Source: Clostridiales bacterium
Lineage (GTDB): Bacteria; Bacillota; Clostridia; Christensenellales; Borkfalkiaceae
DNA: 64,000 nucleotides
Assembly (NCBI GenBank): GCA_015055805.1
Contig: SVHN01000001.1
Coordinates: forward strand, 1-64,000
Direction: 5' to 3'
Shown here: piece by piece, positions 55,034 to 63,855 of the stretch
How the letters are laid out: every line of letters starts with the position of its first letter
Numbering within the stretch: the stretch's first letter is position 1
Made by a program: the position numbers and the translations under genes
Notes under the pieces: model-generated
Seen by the model: only the letters and a program-made list of their open reading frames with translations
Database searches by the model: none
What the model was told of the DNA's origin: nothing

Positions 55034-56932
55034 ATGAGAAAGTTATTCGTTACCGTAGCCGCAATAGTGCTTGCACTGGTTTTTAGTGTAACCGCGTTCG
55101 GCTGCAATCTAATAGAAACCGATAGCGAAAAGGATATGAAACAGGTTGTCGCTACCGTTCAGATCGAAGAAGGCGCGCCCAAGGACGAAATCCTTAAACA
55201 AGATATCGTTATGGCGTATCTTAACTACGGCTATCAGTACGAACAGCAGTACGGATATACTAGAGAACAAACCATCAAACTCATAGTTGATAGTCTTATT
55301 TCAAACAGAGTTTATCTTCAAACGGCAATTTTAAAGTTTGAATCAACAGACGCTATTTTTGCTATTGAAAAAGATACGTCAAAGGATAAGTGGGACGTTG
55401 AAAGATATCTTTCTGCGGAAGAGATAATCGAAGCGACTTATTCTGCTAAAAAGGACATAAACAATCTTATTGATAACTACATGGAAGAAGACGGCGAAAA
55501 GGTTAAGGATACCTATACCGAAGAAGTAAGGGCAATTCCTACCGGCGCGGTAAACGCTGAAGACGAAGAGCCGACTATTGACGAAAAGAAAGTTTACGAA
55601 ATAGACGTTGATTCAACTCCCGAAAGAAAGAAAGCGTATAGCAAAGTAATTGATTTGTTGGAAGTAAATTCACTTCTCGGTGAATACAAAAACACCGCAA
55701 AAATTACCGATAGCGAATATTACGTTGAAACCTTAAAGGGCTATAAAGAACAAGCTATCATTGATAAATACACCAAGTGCTTGACCGATTCAGTTCACGC
55801 TAAGTTTGGTTTGGACGACGTAAAAGCAGCGTATGCAGAAAAACTTGCAGAACAGAAAAAATGGACTGATACCGATTACGCTACGGCACTCGGTGCAGTA
55901 TCTGCAACCGCTCCTATTCTTTACGCTCCGACTGGAACTTATGGATTTGTTTATAACCTACTCTTAGGCGCAAGCGAAGATCAGACAAAAGAATTAACCG
56001 ACTGGAAAGAAGATAAGAAGAACTATACTAACGCAGACCTTGCAACGGCAAGAAGAGAGATCCTTGCAAGCACCGTAGTAAAAGATCAGCGTTCAAGTTG
56101 GATACTTAGCGGGTATGATTTTGACGGAAAGCAGTTCACGGGCGATTATGCAGTAGCTGGAGAAAATTCTTTACAATTCTATGGCAAAGTAAATCTTCTT
56201 AACGAAGACGAAAAGGAAAACGACGATTATAAGGCAGAATACAACGTTTCTGAAACCACCGAACTTTCACTTGACAAGTTCATTGAAGAAATGGAAAAAT
56301 ACGTTTACGGTGAAGTAAAAACGGATAAAGAAACTTATGAGGCTAATCCGACTTATAACGATGCGTCTGTTTATAGATCATTTAGTTCAAGCGAACCAAT
56401 AACCAATTACAAAGAAAAAATCAACGAATTGTTGTTTGCTTTCTCAACCGACCCCGGTTCACTCAACACCTATAAAGGTTATTTAATCAGTCCTGAACCA
56501 GACGGCGCAAACGCTGAAACCTATATGCAAGAGTTTGCAGACTACGGCAGAAAGGTTGTAAACGGTGAGGTTGGAACGAACGGTTATATCATGGTTGCAA
56601 CCGATTACGGTTATCACGTAATGTTCTATTCTGAAAAGTACGTTGCAGGCTTTGAATACGCTGATTTAGAAACCTATCTTAATAAAGAGTGTGCTGACCT
56701 TAAAGGTGAATTTGCTGACTGGGCGGCTGTATTAAAGGATATGCAGGATAACTGGGACGGATACGAAAATACCGACAATTATCTCTACACCCTTTATAGT
56801 TCACTCGTATCGACTAAGATTAGCGACATTATCAACAAAGACTATAACGACATGATAAACGAATACGTTTACGGTGGAAACTCAGCAGTCGTTAAGTATG
56901 AAGACAGATACGCAGACCTTTTAGAAGGTTAA
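55034..56932 (+). CDS. PrsA/SurA-like foldase lipoprotein
   Basis: A 632-residue lipoprotein with a signal ending TAFGC (Cys24). The next part (IKLIVDSLISNRVYLQTAI) resembles the N-terminal helix bundle of SurA/PrsA chaperones, and near the end NGYIMVATDYGYHVMFYSEKY resembles the last strand of a parvulin domain (GYHI). The middle is long, charged and not conserved as a full parvulin fold, so enzyme activity is uncertain. Placement after mfd matches many Bacillota prsA-like genes. It probably helps exported proteins fold outside the membrane. GGGAG precedes the ATG. Confidence 0.7.
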   Translation: MRKLFVTVAAIVLALVFSVTAFGCNLIETDSEKDMKQVVATVQIEEGAPKDEILKQDIVMAYLNYGYQYEQQYGYTREQTIKLIVDSLISNRVYLQTAILKFESTDAIFAIEKDTSKDKWDVERYLSAEEIIEATYSAKKDINNLIDNYMEEDGEKVKDTYTEEVRAIPTGAVNAEDEEPTIDEKKVYEIDVDSTPERKKAYSKVIDLLEVNSLLGEYKNTAKITDSEYYVETLKGYKEQAIIDKYTKCLTDSVHAKFGLDDVKAAYAEKLAEQKKWTDTDYATALGAVSATAPILYAPTGTYGFVYNLLLGASEDQTKELTDWKEDKKNYTNADLATARREILASTVVKDQRSSWILSGYDFDGKQFTGDYAVAGENSLQFYGKVNLLNEDEKENDDYKAEYNVSETTELSLDKFIEEMEKYVYGEVKTDKETYEANPTYNDASVYRSFSSSEPITNYKEKINELLFAFSTDPGSLNTYKGYLISPEPDGANAETYMQEFADYGRKVVNGEVGTNGYIMVATDYGYHVMFYSEKYVAGFEYADLETYLNKECADLKGEFADWAAVLKDMQDNWDGYENTDNYLYTLYSSLVSTKISDIINKDYNDMINEYVYGGNSAVVKYEDRYADLLEG

Positions 56933-56949
56933 TATAAAAAAACAAAAGA

Positions 56950-56982
56950 AAAGGGCAAAGCCGACGGTTTTGCCCTTTTATA
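56950..56982 (+). terminator. Terminator of the PrsA-like gene
   Basis: AAAGGGCAAA (56950-56959) pairs with TTTGCCCTTT (56968-56977). It ends about 10 bases before the next ATG. Confidence 0.7.
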
Positions 56983-56988
56983 AGTCAA

Positions 56989-57576
56989 ATGATAATATAT
57001 TTCGATACGGAGACCACGGGATTATATCCTGGTCAGATAGCGCAACTTTCATACGTTTTGCAGTCTAAGACAAAGACGCAAGCAAAAAACTTTTTCTTCA
57101 CGGTGGACAATATGGACTACGGTGCGTTTATGGTGCACGGCTTTTCGGTTGAAAAACTTAAAAATCTATCGGGCGGTAAAAGATTTTCCGATTTTATCGA
57201 CGAGATTGAAAGTGATTTTTCTGCCGCGGACCTTGTAGTCGCGCATAACGTTAAGTTTGATTATATGTTCATGCGTGCGGAGTTTGAAAGAGAGAATAGG
57301 GTGCTTTATACAAAGAAAGAGTTTTGCACAATGAAAGGTTTGACCCCGATTTGTAAACTTTTGCGGTCTAACGGTGCTTATAAATACCCAAAGTTAGCCG
57401 AGGCGTGCGCGTATTTTGGGATAACCGATACCGAGATAAAACAGGACAGTAAAAGACTTTTTGGCACGGTCTCAGATTTTCACGACGCAAGGTTTGATAC
57501 TACCGCGCTGTATCTATTAGCAAACAGGTGGATTAGCTGTGATAATTCACCCGAGATTTTTGGAGAGTGCTTATGA
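56989..57576 (+). CDS. DnaQ-like 3'-5' exonuclease
   Basis: A 195-residue DEDDh exonuclease. FDTETTG at residues 5-11 gives Asp6 and Glu8, VVAHNVKFDYMFM gives the second Asp, and DFHDARFDTTALYLL gives the His and last Asp. It is a stand-alone domain, like small proofreading or RNA-trimming exonucleases. It begins close to the preceding terminator, with no clear ribosome site and a TATAAG 4 bases before the ATG. The PHP gene overlaps its end by 4 bases. Confidence 0.88.
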   Translation: MIIYFDTETTGLYPGQIAQLSYVLQSKTKTQAKNFFFTVDNMDYGAFMVHGFSVEKLKNLSGGKRFSDFIDEIESDFSAADLVVAHNVKFDYMFMRAEFERENRVLYTKKEFCTMKGLTPICKLLRSNGAYKYPKLAEACAYFGITDTEIKQDSKRLFGTVSDFHDARFDTTALYLLANRWISCDNSPEIFGECL

Positions 57577-58295
57577 TAAAACTTGAAACACATTGTCATA
57601 TCTTTGGAACGAGTTCGTGCGCAACAACGCCTAACGACCTACTTATATCTAGGTATAAGGAAAAGGGTTACGGCGCAATTTTGGTTACCAACCATTTTTC
57701 TAAGCATTGTTATAATAATTATTTTAAAGGCGATACGCACAAGCAAAAAATAGATTACTTTTTTGAACTTTACGATAATTTTGCAAAAGAGTGTAAATTA
57801 GCTGGGATAAAAACCTTTTTTGGCGCGGAGATAAGAACGCCACACCCGCAAGAAACTAACGGAACGGAGTTTACCGTTTTAGGGTTTAATAGGGAAGTTT
57901 TTTATCGTGAGCCGCTACTTTTTACCCTTTCTCAGCAAGAACTGTTTGATCTAGCAAACGAAAATAAAGCGTTTATGTATCAAACCCACCCGTTTAGAGA
58001 GGGAGTCGTCGTAGGTAATCCCAAATACTTGCACGGCGCAGAATCGTTTAACGGGCATTTCCACCACCGCAATTCTAACGAAAAAGCGGAAAAATTCTGT
58101 TCGGATAATAACCTTATTTGTATGTCGGGTACGGACTTCCATCACGAAGATCAGCCCATTACCGCAGGGATTTATATCCCCGAAGATTTATCTAACGAAA
58201 AAGACTTGGTGAAGTTTTTGTTTGAAAACAAGTTTAATTTGGTAGAAGAAAAGCAAGAATATTTAGATGCTTTAAAGAGTTATAAAGGGGAATAA
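57573..58295 (+). CDS. PHP-domain phosphoesterase
   Basis: A 240-residue PHP protein. The metal-binding blocks are ETHCHIFGTSSCATTPNDLL near the start (HCH), AEIRTP, THPFRE and GTDFHHEDQ. PHP proteins act as phosphoesterases (PolX, HisK type); this one is not the histidinol-phosphatase of a his operon. ATG at 57573 overlaps the exonuclease stop (ATGA), with GGAGAG at 57562-57567, so both are cotranslated. A GTG at 57567 is possible but unlikely. Confidence 0.87.
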   Translation: MIKLETHCHIFGTSSCATTPNDLLISRYKEKGYGAILVTNHFSKHCYNNYFKGDTHKQKIDYFFELYDNFAKECKLAGIKTFFGAEIRTPHPQETNGTEFTVLGFNREVFYREPLLFTLSQQELFDLANENKAFMYQTHPFREGVVVGNPKYLHGAESFNGHFHHRNSNEKAEKFCSDNNLICMSGTDFHHEDQPITAGIYIPEDLSNEKDLVKFLFENKFNLVEEKQEYLDALKSYKGE

Positions 58296-58298
58296 TAA

Positions 58299-59303
58299 AT
58301 GCAGATAGATTTTTTAAGCGTTTTAATGGCTGTCGTTTCACTTATACTACTTGCTGTACCTGCGTTTATATTGTCCAAGGCTAAACTTTTGCCCGAAAAG
58401 GCGGATAACGTTTTGTCAACCTTGGTGCTTTACGGCTGTCAACCCGTTCTTGTTTTTATGAGTTTTCAAGGTCAAGCGTATAAACCAGAGATTGCTAAAA
58501 ATATGCTTATCACTTTGGGACTAGGAATTTTAGTTCACCTTATAATGATTGCTATCGCAATGTTTTGTATTCGTGGCGACGAATCCAACGAAAAGAGATT
58601 AAGGTGTGTCCGCGCTGGCAGCGTATTCGGGAACTGCGCGTATATGGGCTTACCGTTTTTGAACGCATTGTTCGGCGGAACGGAAATTATAGGCGAAGTT
58701 ATGATTTATACGGCGTGTGTTCTAGCAGCGTTTAATATCTTGAACTGGACTTTCGGCGTATATATGTTAACGGGCGATATAAAACAAGTGTCCTTAAAAA
58801 AGATTGCGCTTAACCCCACGATACTAGGTACGCTTTTAGGGTTTATAGTGTTTATAACCGTAAAGACCCCGTTTATCGACCTTGCCGCGCCCGGAACTAC
58901 GGGATATCTAGTGATAAGCAATATCGTTAAGAGTTTGAACGTCATAGGCGATACGGTAACGCCGCTTGCAATGTTCGTTATAGGAATAAGACTATCCAAG
59001 ATAGAACTTAAAAAACTCTTTATTGACAAATACGCATACCTAACGTCTTTCTTAAAACTAATCGTTTCTTCGTTAGTCGTTATACTTTTGGTTGCGTTTC
59101 TGCCCATTTCGACCATTGTTAAGTATACGTTGTTCTTCTTGCTTTCTATGCCATGCGCAACGAGTACTGCACTCTTTGCCGTTCAGTTTGGCGCAGACGG
59201 CGACTCTGCGTCGGTTTACGTTCTATTAAGTACGGTATTATCGCTAGCGACTATTCCGCTAATGTTTTTGCTTTTCTCAAGCGGTTTCAGAATAGTGGTG
59301 TAG
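58299..59303 (+). CDS. AEC-family (auxin efflux carrier-like) transporter
   Basis: A 334-residue membrane protein with about ten helices. VLVFMSFQGQ and CVRAGSVFGNCAYMGLPFLNALFG are conserved AEC blocks, and MFVIGIRLSKIELKKLF lies before the last helices. Bacterial members carry malonate, malate and related acids; the cargo is not known here. GGGGAA precedes the ATG, three bases after the PHP stop. Confidence 0.88.
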   Translation: MQIDFLSVLMAVVSLILLAVPAFILSKAKLLPEKADNVLSTLVLYGCQPVLVFMSFQGQAYKPEIAKNMLITLGLGILVHLIMIAIAMFCIRGDESNEKRLRCVRAGSVFGNCAYMGLPFLNALFGGTEIIGEVMIYTACVLAAFNILNWTFGVYMLTGDIKQVSLKKIALNPTILGTLLGFIVFITVKTPFIDLAAPGTTGYLVISNIVKSLNVIGDTVTPLAMFVIGIRLSKIELKKLFIDKYAYLTSFLKLIVSSLVVILLVAFLPISTIVKYTLFFLLSMPCATSTALFAVQFGADGDSASVYVLLSTVLSLATIPLMFLLFSSGFRIVV

Positions 59304-59324
59304 AAGATATAAATTTTTGTAAGA

Positions 59325-59350
59325 AAAAAAGCACCTTTATAGGTGCTTTT
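59325..59350. terminator. Terminator between the AEC gene and tRNA-Gln
   Basis: AAAGCACC/GGTGCTTT with a short loop. T runs on both strands are present, longer on the minus strand where it follows the tRNA gene. Confidence 0.8.
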
Positions 59351-59354
59351 AGTG

Positions 59355-59430
59355 TGGCAGGGGTAGATGGATTCGAACCACCGAAGTGACGGAGTCAGAG
59401 TCCGTTGCCTTACCGCTTGGCGATACCCCT
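59355..59430 (-). tRNA. tRNA-Gln (anticodon CUG)
   Basis: On the minus strand the 76-nt sequence folds as a cloverleaf. The acceptor AGGGGTA/TACCCCT is followed by G and an encoded CCA. The D arm contains AAGCGGTAAGGC, the anticodon stem ACGGA/TCCGT holds loop CTCTGAC (anticodon CTG), and the T arm is GGTGG-TTCGAAT-CCATC. It has its own promoter and terminator. The anticodon pairs with CAG; the CAA reader must lie elsewhere. Confidence 0.95.
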
Positions 59431-59447
59431 ATTCAATTTGCTACTGT

Positions 59448-59476
59448 ATTGTATCAAATTGAAAAAATTTTTACAA
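59448..59476 (-). promoter_or_regulatory. tRNA-Gln promoter
   Basis: On the minus strand, TTGTAA (59471-59476), 17 bp, TACAAT (59448-59453). Confidence 0.6.
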
Positions 59477-59535
59477 GCGTTTTACAAGTGTTTTTTATAA
59501 ATTTTTAATTTTAATGCCAAAATTTACTTAATTTA

Positions 59536-60450
59536 TTAAACTACTCTGCGGGCGGTGACGTAATACGACCAACGCAAACTTGATATGGGTTCGATTACTG
59601 CGTGGTCACTTGCCGTGTGCAGTATATAGTTATCACCGAAATAAATTCCTACGTGACCTATGCGTTCTATGCCCGTTTTATTAATGCGTGATGCGTTGGT
59701 GAAAAACATTAAATCCCCACGCTTTAAGTCGGCTTTTTTAACAGCCGTTCCATTTAGTGACTGTGCGCGGCTGGTTACGTCGAGGATAACGCCACACGAC
59801 TTATAATAAACGTACTGAACGAGAGCCGAACAGTCAAATTCACCTGCTTTAAAGTTCTTGTTTAGGACACCGTTCCCCCAATGGTAACGTTGACTTCCCC
59901 AGACGTATGGGTGACCGAGCAGTTTAGCACCTAAATCTATTGCGTTTTCTATTTTATCGCTTTCGGTGCTCATCTCTACAAGTGTACACATGTCCGAATA
60001 TACATACGCTGTTTGTTCCTTAAATTCCGTAACGTAAAAACTTCCGTCAGTCCCTTTATAATTTAACATGTCGTTTTTATCTAGCGTGCCTAAAACGGTA
60101 GAAGAAAGGCTATTTTTACTGCGCACTCTTAAAGCGTTGGCGTTAGAGCGTATATATAGTTTTTTCTTTTCTTCTTGCTCTTCGTCAAAGACGTCGTTGT
60201 CACCGCCTATATCAGGGGTGGTAGGCGGTACGACTTCGGGAACTATAGGGATATCCGCGGGCGGTTTAATTTCTGGAACGGGAACTTCTTCTGTCGATTG
60301 ATCTTTGTCTTCGGTATCTTCTAAGTCGGGAAGTATAGGTACAATAAAATCGGTATTATTGCCGTTATTATCTACGTTAGTATTTGTAGAAGAACAACCG
60401 CAAAAAAGGGTGAAAGCCAAACACAAAATAAGTATAACTATCTTTTTCAC
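59536..60450 (-). CDS. Secreted NlpC/P60 lipoprotein with an SH3 domain
   Basis: A 304-residue cell-wall hydrolase. The signal ends with Cys19 (lipidation). A Pro/Asp-rich spacer (about 30-92) is followed by a bacterial SH3 domain (about 97-157, NALRVRSKNSLSSTVLGTL) and an NlpC/P60 domain with Cys207, His266 and His278, the peptidase triad that cuts gamma-D-Glu/diamino-acid peptidoglycan bonds. The start codon is GTG at 60450; its TATAAT is only 6 bases upstream and no ribosome site is seen, so the message may be leaderless. No good ATG alternative exists. Confidence 0.9.
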   Translation of the reverse strand: MKKIVILILCLAFTLFCGCSSTNTNVDNNGNNTDFIVPILPDLEDTEDKDQSTEEVPVPEIKPPADIPIVPEVVPPTTPDIGGDNDVFDEEQEEKKKLYIRSNANALRVRSKNSLSSTVLGTLDKNDMLNYKGTDGSFYVTEFKEQTAYVYSDMCTLVEMSTESDKIENAIDLGAKLLGHPYVWGSQRYHWGNGVLNKNFKAGEFDCSALVQYVYYKSCGVILDVTSRAQSLNGTAVKKADLKRGDLMFFTNASRINKTGIERIGHVGIYFGDNYILHTASDHAVIEPISSLRWSYYVTARRVV

Positions 60451-60456
60451 GCGATT

Positions 60457-60485
60457 ATTATACTATGCAGAGTGTAATAAATCAA
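60457..60485 (-). promoter_or_regulatory. Promoter of the NlpC/P60 gene
   Basis: On the minus strand, TTGATT (60480-60485), 17 bp, TATAAT (60457-60462), placing the transcription start at about the GTG codon. Confidence 0.65.
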
Positions 60486-60541
60486 TAGGAGATTATTGGT
60501 AATTATAAAGGGCGTTTTTAACTTAAATATATAGTTAAATA

Positions 60542-60574
60542 TTGACAAATAGAGTAAAATGACATATAATGTCA
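60542..60574 (+). promoter_or_regulatory. Promoter with a palindrome over the -10
   Basis: TTGACA (60542-60547), 17 bp, TATAAT (60565-60570). The inverted repeat TGACAT-ATA-ATGTCA (60560-60574) covers the -10, a likely operator. Confidence 0.65.
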
Positions 60575-60602
60575 ATAGTGAAAGTTTAAGGAGAGAGTAT
60601 AC

Positions 60603-60932
60603 ATGATTACACAGAGAAACATTGCTACTGCTATAATTTTAAGTATCATAACTTGCGGTATTTACGCTATATACTGGTTTATATCGCTAACTAACGAGCT
60701 TAACTACGTTACAGGTAACCAAGAAGACACTTCGGGCGGCATGGCGTTTTTGCTTACGCTTGTTACTTGTGGTATTTACGGATATTATTGGGCGTACAAA
60801 ATGGGCGAGAAAATAGAAGCAAATCAAGGGTACAGTAAGTCAAGACCGATAACCTATTTATTGCTTAATATTTTTGGACTTCCAATCGTAACTTTCGCAT
60901 TGTTACAAGACACTCTTAATAAGGAATATTAA
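60603..60932 (+). CDS. DUF4234-domain membrane protein
   Basis: A 109-residue protein with three hydrophobic segments. The repeated phrases SIITCGIYAIYWFISLTNELN and LVTCGIYGYYWAYKMGEKIE are the hallmark of the DUF4234 family, whose function is unknown. AAGGAGAG precedes the ATG. It pairs with the DUF2752 gene 2 bases downstream, a combination seen in Bacillota with small membrane proteins. Confidence 0.85.
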   Translation: MITQRNIATAIILSIITCGIYAIYWFISLTNELNYVTGNQEDTSGGMAFLLTLVTCGIYGYYWAYKMGEKIEANQGYSKSRPITYLLLNIFGLPIVTFALLQDTLNKEY

Positions 60933-60934
60933 TA

Positions 60935-61303
60935 ATGCGTTTGCGGCTTAAAAAAGTTGCAAAAAAATATGCAATCGTTCTTATTATAGGCGTTGCATAT
61001 TTAGTATGGGTTTTATGCACGGATCTAAAAATTCCGTGCATAATTAACGTTATAACAGGCTACGACTGCCCAGCGTGTGGCGTAACGCGTATGTTTGCCG
61101 CACTTTTTAGGCTTGATTTTGTCGCTGCGTATAACTATAATAAATACCTTATGATAAACGGTCCGATAATACTTGCGCTTATATTTTATTCGGATTATAG
61201 GTATATAAGGACAGGCTCGGCAAATCTTGGTTGGTTAAACGTTATTTTGTGGCTGGAAATTATCATGGCACTAGCGTTCGGTGTTTTAAGAAACGCTATC
61301 TAA
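60935..61303 (+). CDS. DUF2752-domain membrane protein
   Basis: A 122-residue protein with three to four hydrophobic segments. TGYDCPACGVTRMFAALF is the DUF2752 hallmark (CPxCGxTR). The Cys pair lies at the membrane face. Function is unknown. It starts 2 bases after the DUF4234 stop and shares its promoter. Confidence 0.88.
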   Translation: MRLRLKKVAKKYAIVLIIGVAYLVWVLCTDLKIPCIINVITGYDCPACGVTRMFAALFRLDFVAAYNYNKYLMINGPIILALIFYSDYRYIRTGSANLGWLNVILWLEIIMALAFGVLRNAI

Positions 61304-61336
61304 TAAAAAAACGAATAATTTTAAAGTTAAAAGGAT

Positions 61337-63343
61337 ATGAAACTGTTAAGCCCTGCGGGGAATTTTGAAAGCTTAAAAGCGGCGGTTTATAACGGCGCAG
61401 ATGAAATTTATCTTGGTGTGAACGAGTTCAACGCTCGTAACAATATCGACGGGTTTACTCTCGATACCTTGTTGCACGCCGCTTCTTTCGCGCACGTTTA
61501 CGGGGTTAAAGTTCACCTTGCAATAAATATCCTTTTTTCCGATGCTGAATTATCTGATGCGTTAAGCCTTGCCGTTAAAGCGGTAAATTTAGGTGTAGAC
61601 GCTTTAATTATTCAAGATTTAGGTCTTGCTAAACTATTAAACGATTATTACCCAGAAATTGAAAAGCACGCCAGCACCCAAATGGGTATTCACAACTTAG
61701 AAGGTGTAAAAGCAATAGAAAGTTTAGGCTTTAAAAGGGTGGTTTTATCGCGAGAAACACCGCTTGAAGAAATAAAACGAATAAAGGATAACAGTTCTTT
61801 AGAGATAGAATACTTTGCGCACGGGGCATTGTGCGTAAGTTTTTCTGGAAACTGCTATTTAAGCTCGTACGAGTTTAGCGCAAGCGGTAATAGGGGAAGA
61901 TGTAAACAACTATGTAGACTTCCTTATACTTTATACGACAACGATAAAAAGATTAAGTCGGGCTATCTTTTAAGCGCAAAAGACTTTAATATGATATCTA
62001 GGCTTAATGATCTTAAAGCCGCGGGTGTTGATGCGATAAAGATAGAAGGCAGGGCAAGACGCGCCTTTTACGTTGGGGCGGTAACGGCTGAGTATAGACG
62101 TGCGCTGGACGGAAAAAAATATAGCGTCGATAAACTTGCGCTTGCTTTTAATCGACGTTATACCGAAGGATATTTTGGCGGTAACGGTAAAATAATTTCC
62201 GACGTGCAAAGCCATATCGGTATAGAGATTGGCGAAGTTTATAAGGTGAATAACGGCAGAAATTTTAACGAGATATATTTTACGTCAAATAGAAAGCTGC
62301 TTCCTAAATGCGCCTTGAAAACTTATAGTGACGGAAAAGAGTGCGCGGTGCTCACGGCGTTTGACCTTAGAAAGATTGCAGACGGAAAATATTTGGTTAC
62401 GACGACTAATAAGATAAGCGTTGGTGAAAAGGTTCGTATAATCACCGACCCTATGGAAGAAGAACTTTTAGCAAAAGTTGTAAAAAAGAGGGCGGTAGAT
62501 TTAAGTTTAGAACTCGTTCCTGAAAAGCCGATAAAAGCAGAGTTTAAGTTGCATGGCAAGACTTATACCGTCGTTGGCGAGGTGTTGCAGTCTGCCAAAA
62601 ATCAGCCGCTAACTATGGACGAAATCAAAGAGAACTTTGCTAAAAGCGAGTATTTTGTGGCAAATATTACCGTAAACCTAAAAGACGGCGTCTTTATTAG
62701 AAAACAGTCCTTAAACGCGTTTAGAAGAGACGTGTTTGAAAAACTCTATTCGGTTATCACCGAAAAATATAAACGCGACCTAAAAATCATAGACTTTACA
62801 AATAGTAAAGAAATTGCGCCGTTTAGTGACTTTGTCTTTACCGACTGTATTAGTTCTGACTTCAAGCAGAAAAACGTTATATATTCGCCTGAGTTTTACG
62901 TCCTTGAAAACGTAAAAAAGTTTAAGGTGTTATGTGAAAAATCGGGCAAATGCGCATATTTAGATATGCCTAACTTTGCACTTGAAAAGGATATCATAGC
63001 GTTAAAAGACATAATAAAAGAAACGGGGATAGGCGTAGTTGCAAACAATTATTACGCGCTAAATTTTTCGCCTAATACGGTTATCGGCGCAGGATTAAAC
63101 GTGTTTAATAAAGAGAGCGCAGCCGCATTGAATAAACCGTATATAACGGCGGAAGCGGAAATGGGAAGTAGAATAGATTTTCCGCTTATGACTTTAAGGC
63201 ATTGCCCGATTAAATCGCACGTCGGGGCAAAGTGTTCGGACTGTAAGTATAAGGACGGTTACAAACTAAAAATGGAAAACGGCAAGGTAATGAAGTTAAA
63301 GCGCAAAAAGTTAAGCACTTGCACTTTTTATCTTACCTATTAA
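61337..63343 (+). CDS. Peptidase U32-family protein, long form
   Basis: A 668-residue protein. LLSPAGNFESLKAAVYNGADEIYLG opens the U32 domain, and EYFAHGALCVSFSGNCYLSS with SGNRGRCKQLCRLPY carries the conserved cysteines. A C-terminal section with CPIKSHVGAKC and CSDCKYK suggests a metal or Fe-S site. The size fits the RlhA-like group, which makes 5-hydroxycytidine in 23S rRNA, but other U32 members act in tRNA hydroxylation, so the substrate is uncertain. AAAGGA precedes the ATG by 2-3 bases. It precedes dtd by 13 bases. Confidence 0.83.
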   Translation: MKLLSPAGNFESLKAAVYNGADEIYLGVNEFNARNNIDGFTLDTLLHAASFAHVYGVKVHLAINILFSDAELSDALSLAVKAVNLGVDALIIQDLGLAKLLNDYYPEIEKHASTQMGIHNLEGVKAIESLGFKRVVLSRETPLEEIKRIKDNSSLEIEYFAHGALCVSFSGNCYLSSYEFSASGNRGRCKQLCRLPYTLYDNDKKIKSGYLLSAKDFNMISRLNDLKAAGVDAIKIEGRARRAFYVGAVTAEYRRALDGKKYSVDKLALAFNRRYTEGYFGGNGKIISDVQSHIGIEIGEVYKVNNGRNFNEIYFTSNRKLLPKCALKTYSDGKECAVLTAFDLRKIADGKYLVTTTNKISVGEKVRIITDPMEEELLAKVVKKRAVDLSLELVPEKPIKAEFKLHGKTYTVVGEVLQSAKNQPLTMDEIKENFAKSEYFVANITVNLKDGVFIRKQSLNAFRRDVFEKLYSVITEKYKRDLKIIDFTNSKEIAPFSDFVFTDCISSDFKQKNVIYSPEFYVLENVKKFKVLCEKSGKCAYLDMPNFALEKDIIALKDIIKETGIGVVANNYYALNFSPNTVIGAGLNVFNKESAAALNKPYITAEAEMGSRIDFPLMTLRHCPIKSHVGAKCSDCKYKDGYKLKMENGKVMKLKRKKLSTCTFYLTY

Positions 63344-63356
63344 TAAAGGAGAAAAA

Positions 63357-63794
63357 ATGAAAGCAGTTATACAGAGAGTTTTAGAAGCCAACTTAAATGT
63401 TGACGGTGAACTTATATCAGAGATAAAAAATGGTTACGTAATATTTTTAGGCGTAAAAAAAGGCGACACCAAACAGGAAGCCGATTATTTTATTAAAAAA
63501 ATTCCGCCGCTAAGGATTTGTGAAGATGAAAACGGAAAGATAAATAAATCCATAATCGACGTGGGCGGTGAGATTTTGCTGGTTTCGCAATTTACTCTTT
63601 ACGCCAACACTTCGCACGGCAATCGTCCTGACTTCTTAGATGCTGAATCCCCGACTTTGGCTAACGAACTTTACGAATACGTTCTAGAAGGGCTTAGGGC
63701 GCAAGGGCTTACCGTAAAGAAAGGCGTTTTCGGCGCGGATATGAAAATCTCTCAAATAAACGACGGCCCGTTTACCGTTATACTTGAAAGGTAA
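63357..63794 (+). CDS. dtd: D-aminoacyl-tRNA deacylase
   Basis: Removes D-amino acids from tRNA, 145 residues. It starts MKAVIQRVLEANLNVDGE in the usual way. LLVSQFTLYA and the C-terminal NDGPFTV are the active-site motifs; the usual NxGPVT has Phe for Val. AAAGGAG precedes the ATG. Confidence 0.95.
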   Translation: MKAVIQRVLEANLNVDGELISEIKNGYVIFLGVKKGDTKQEADYFIKKIPPLRICEDENGKINKSIIDVGGEILLVSQFTLYANTSHGNRPDFLDAESPTLANELYEYVLEGLRAQGLTVKKGVFGADMKISQINDGPFTVILER

Positions 63795-63815
63795 GAAAAC
63801 CAAAACTAAAATAAA

Positions 63816-63852
63816 AAAAGGTGGACTGAAAATAAACTCAGTTCACCTTATT
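63816..63852. terminator. Convergent terminator
   Basis: AAGGTGGACTGA pairs with TCAGTTCACCTT with one G-T pair. It lies between dtd and the minus-strand fragment and has A/T tracts on both sides. Confidence 0.7.
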
Positions 63853-63855
63853 TAT

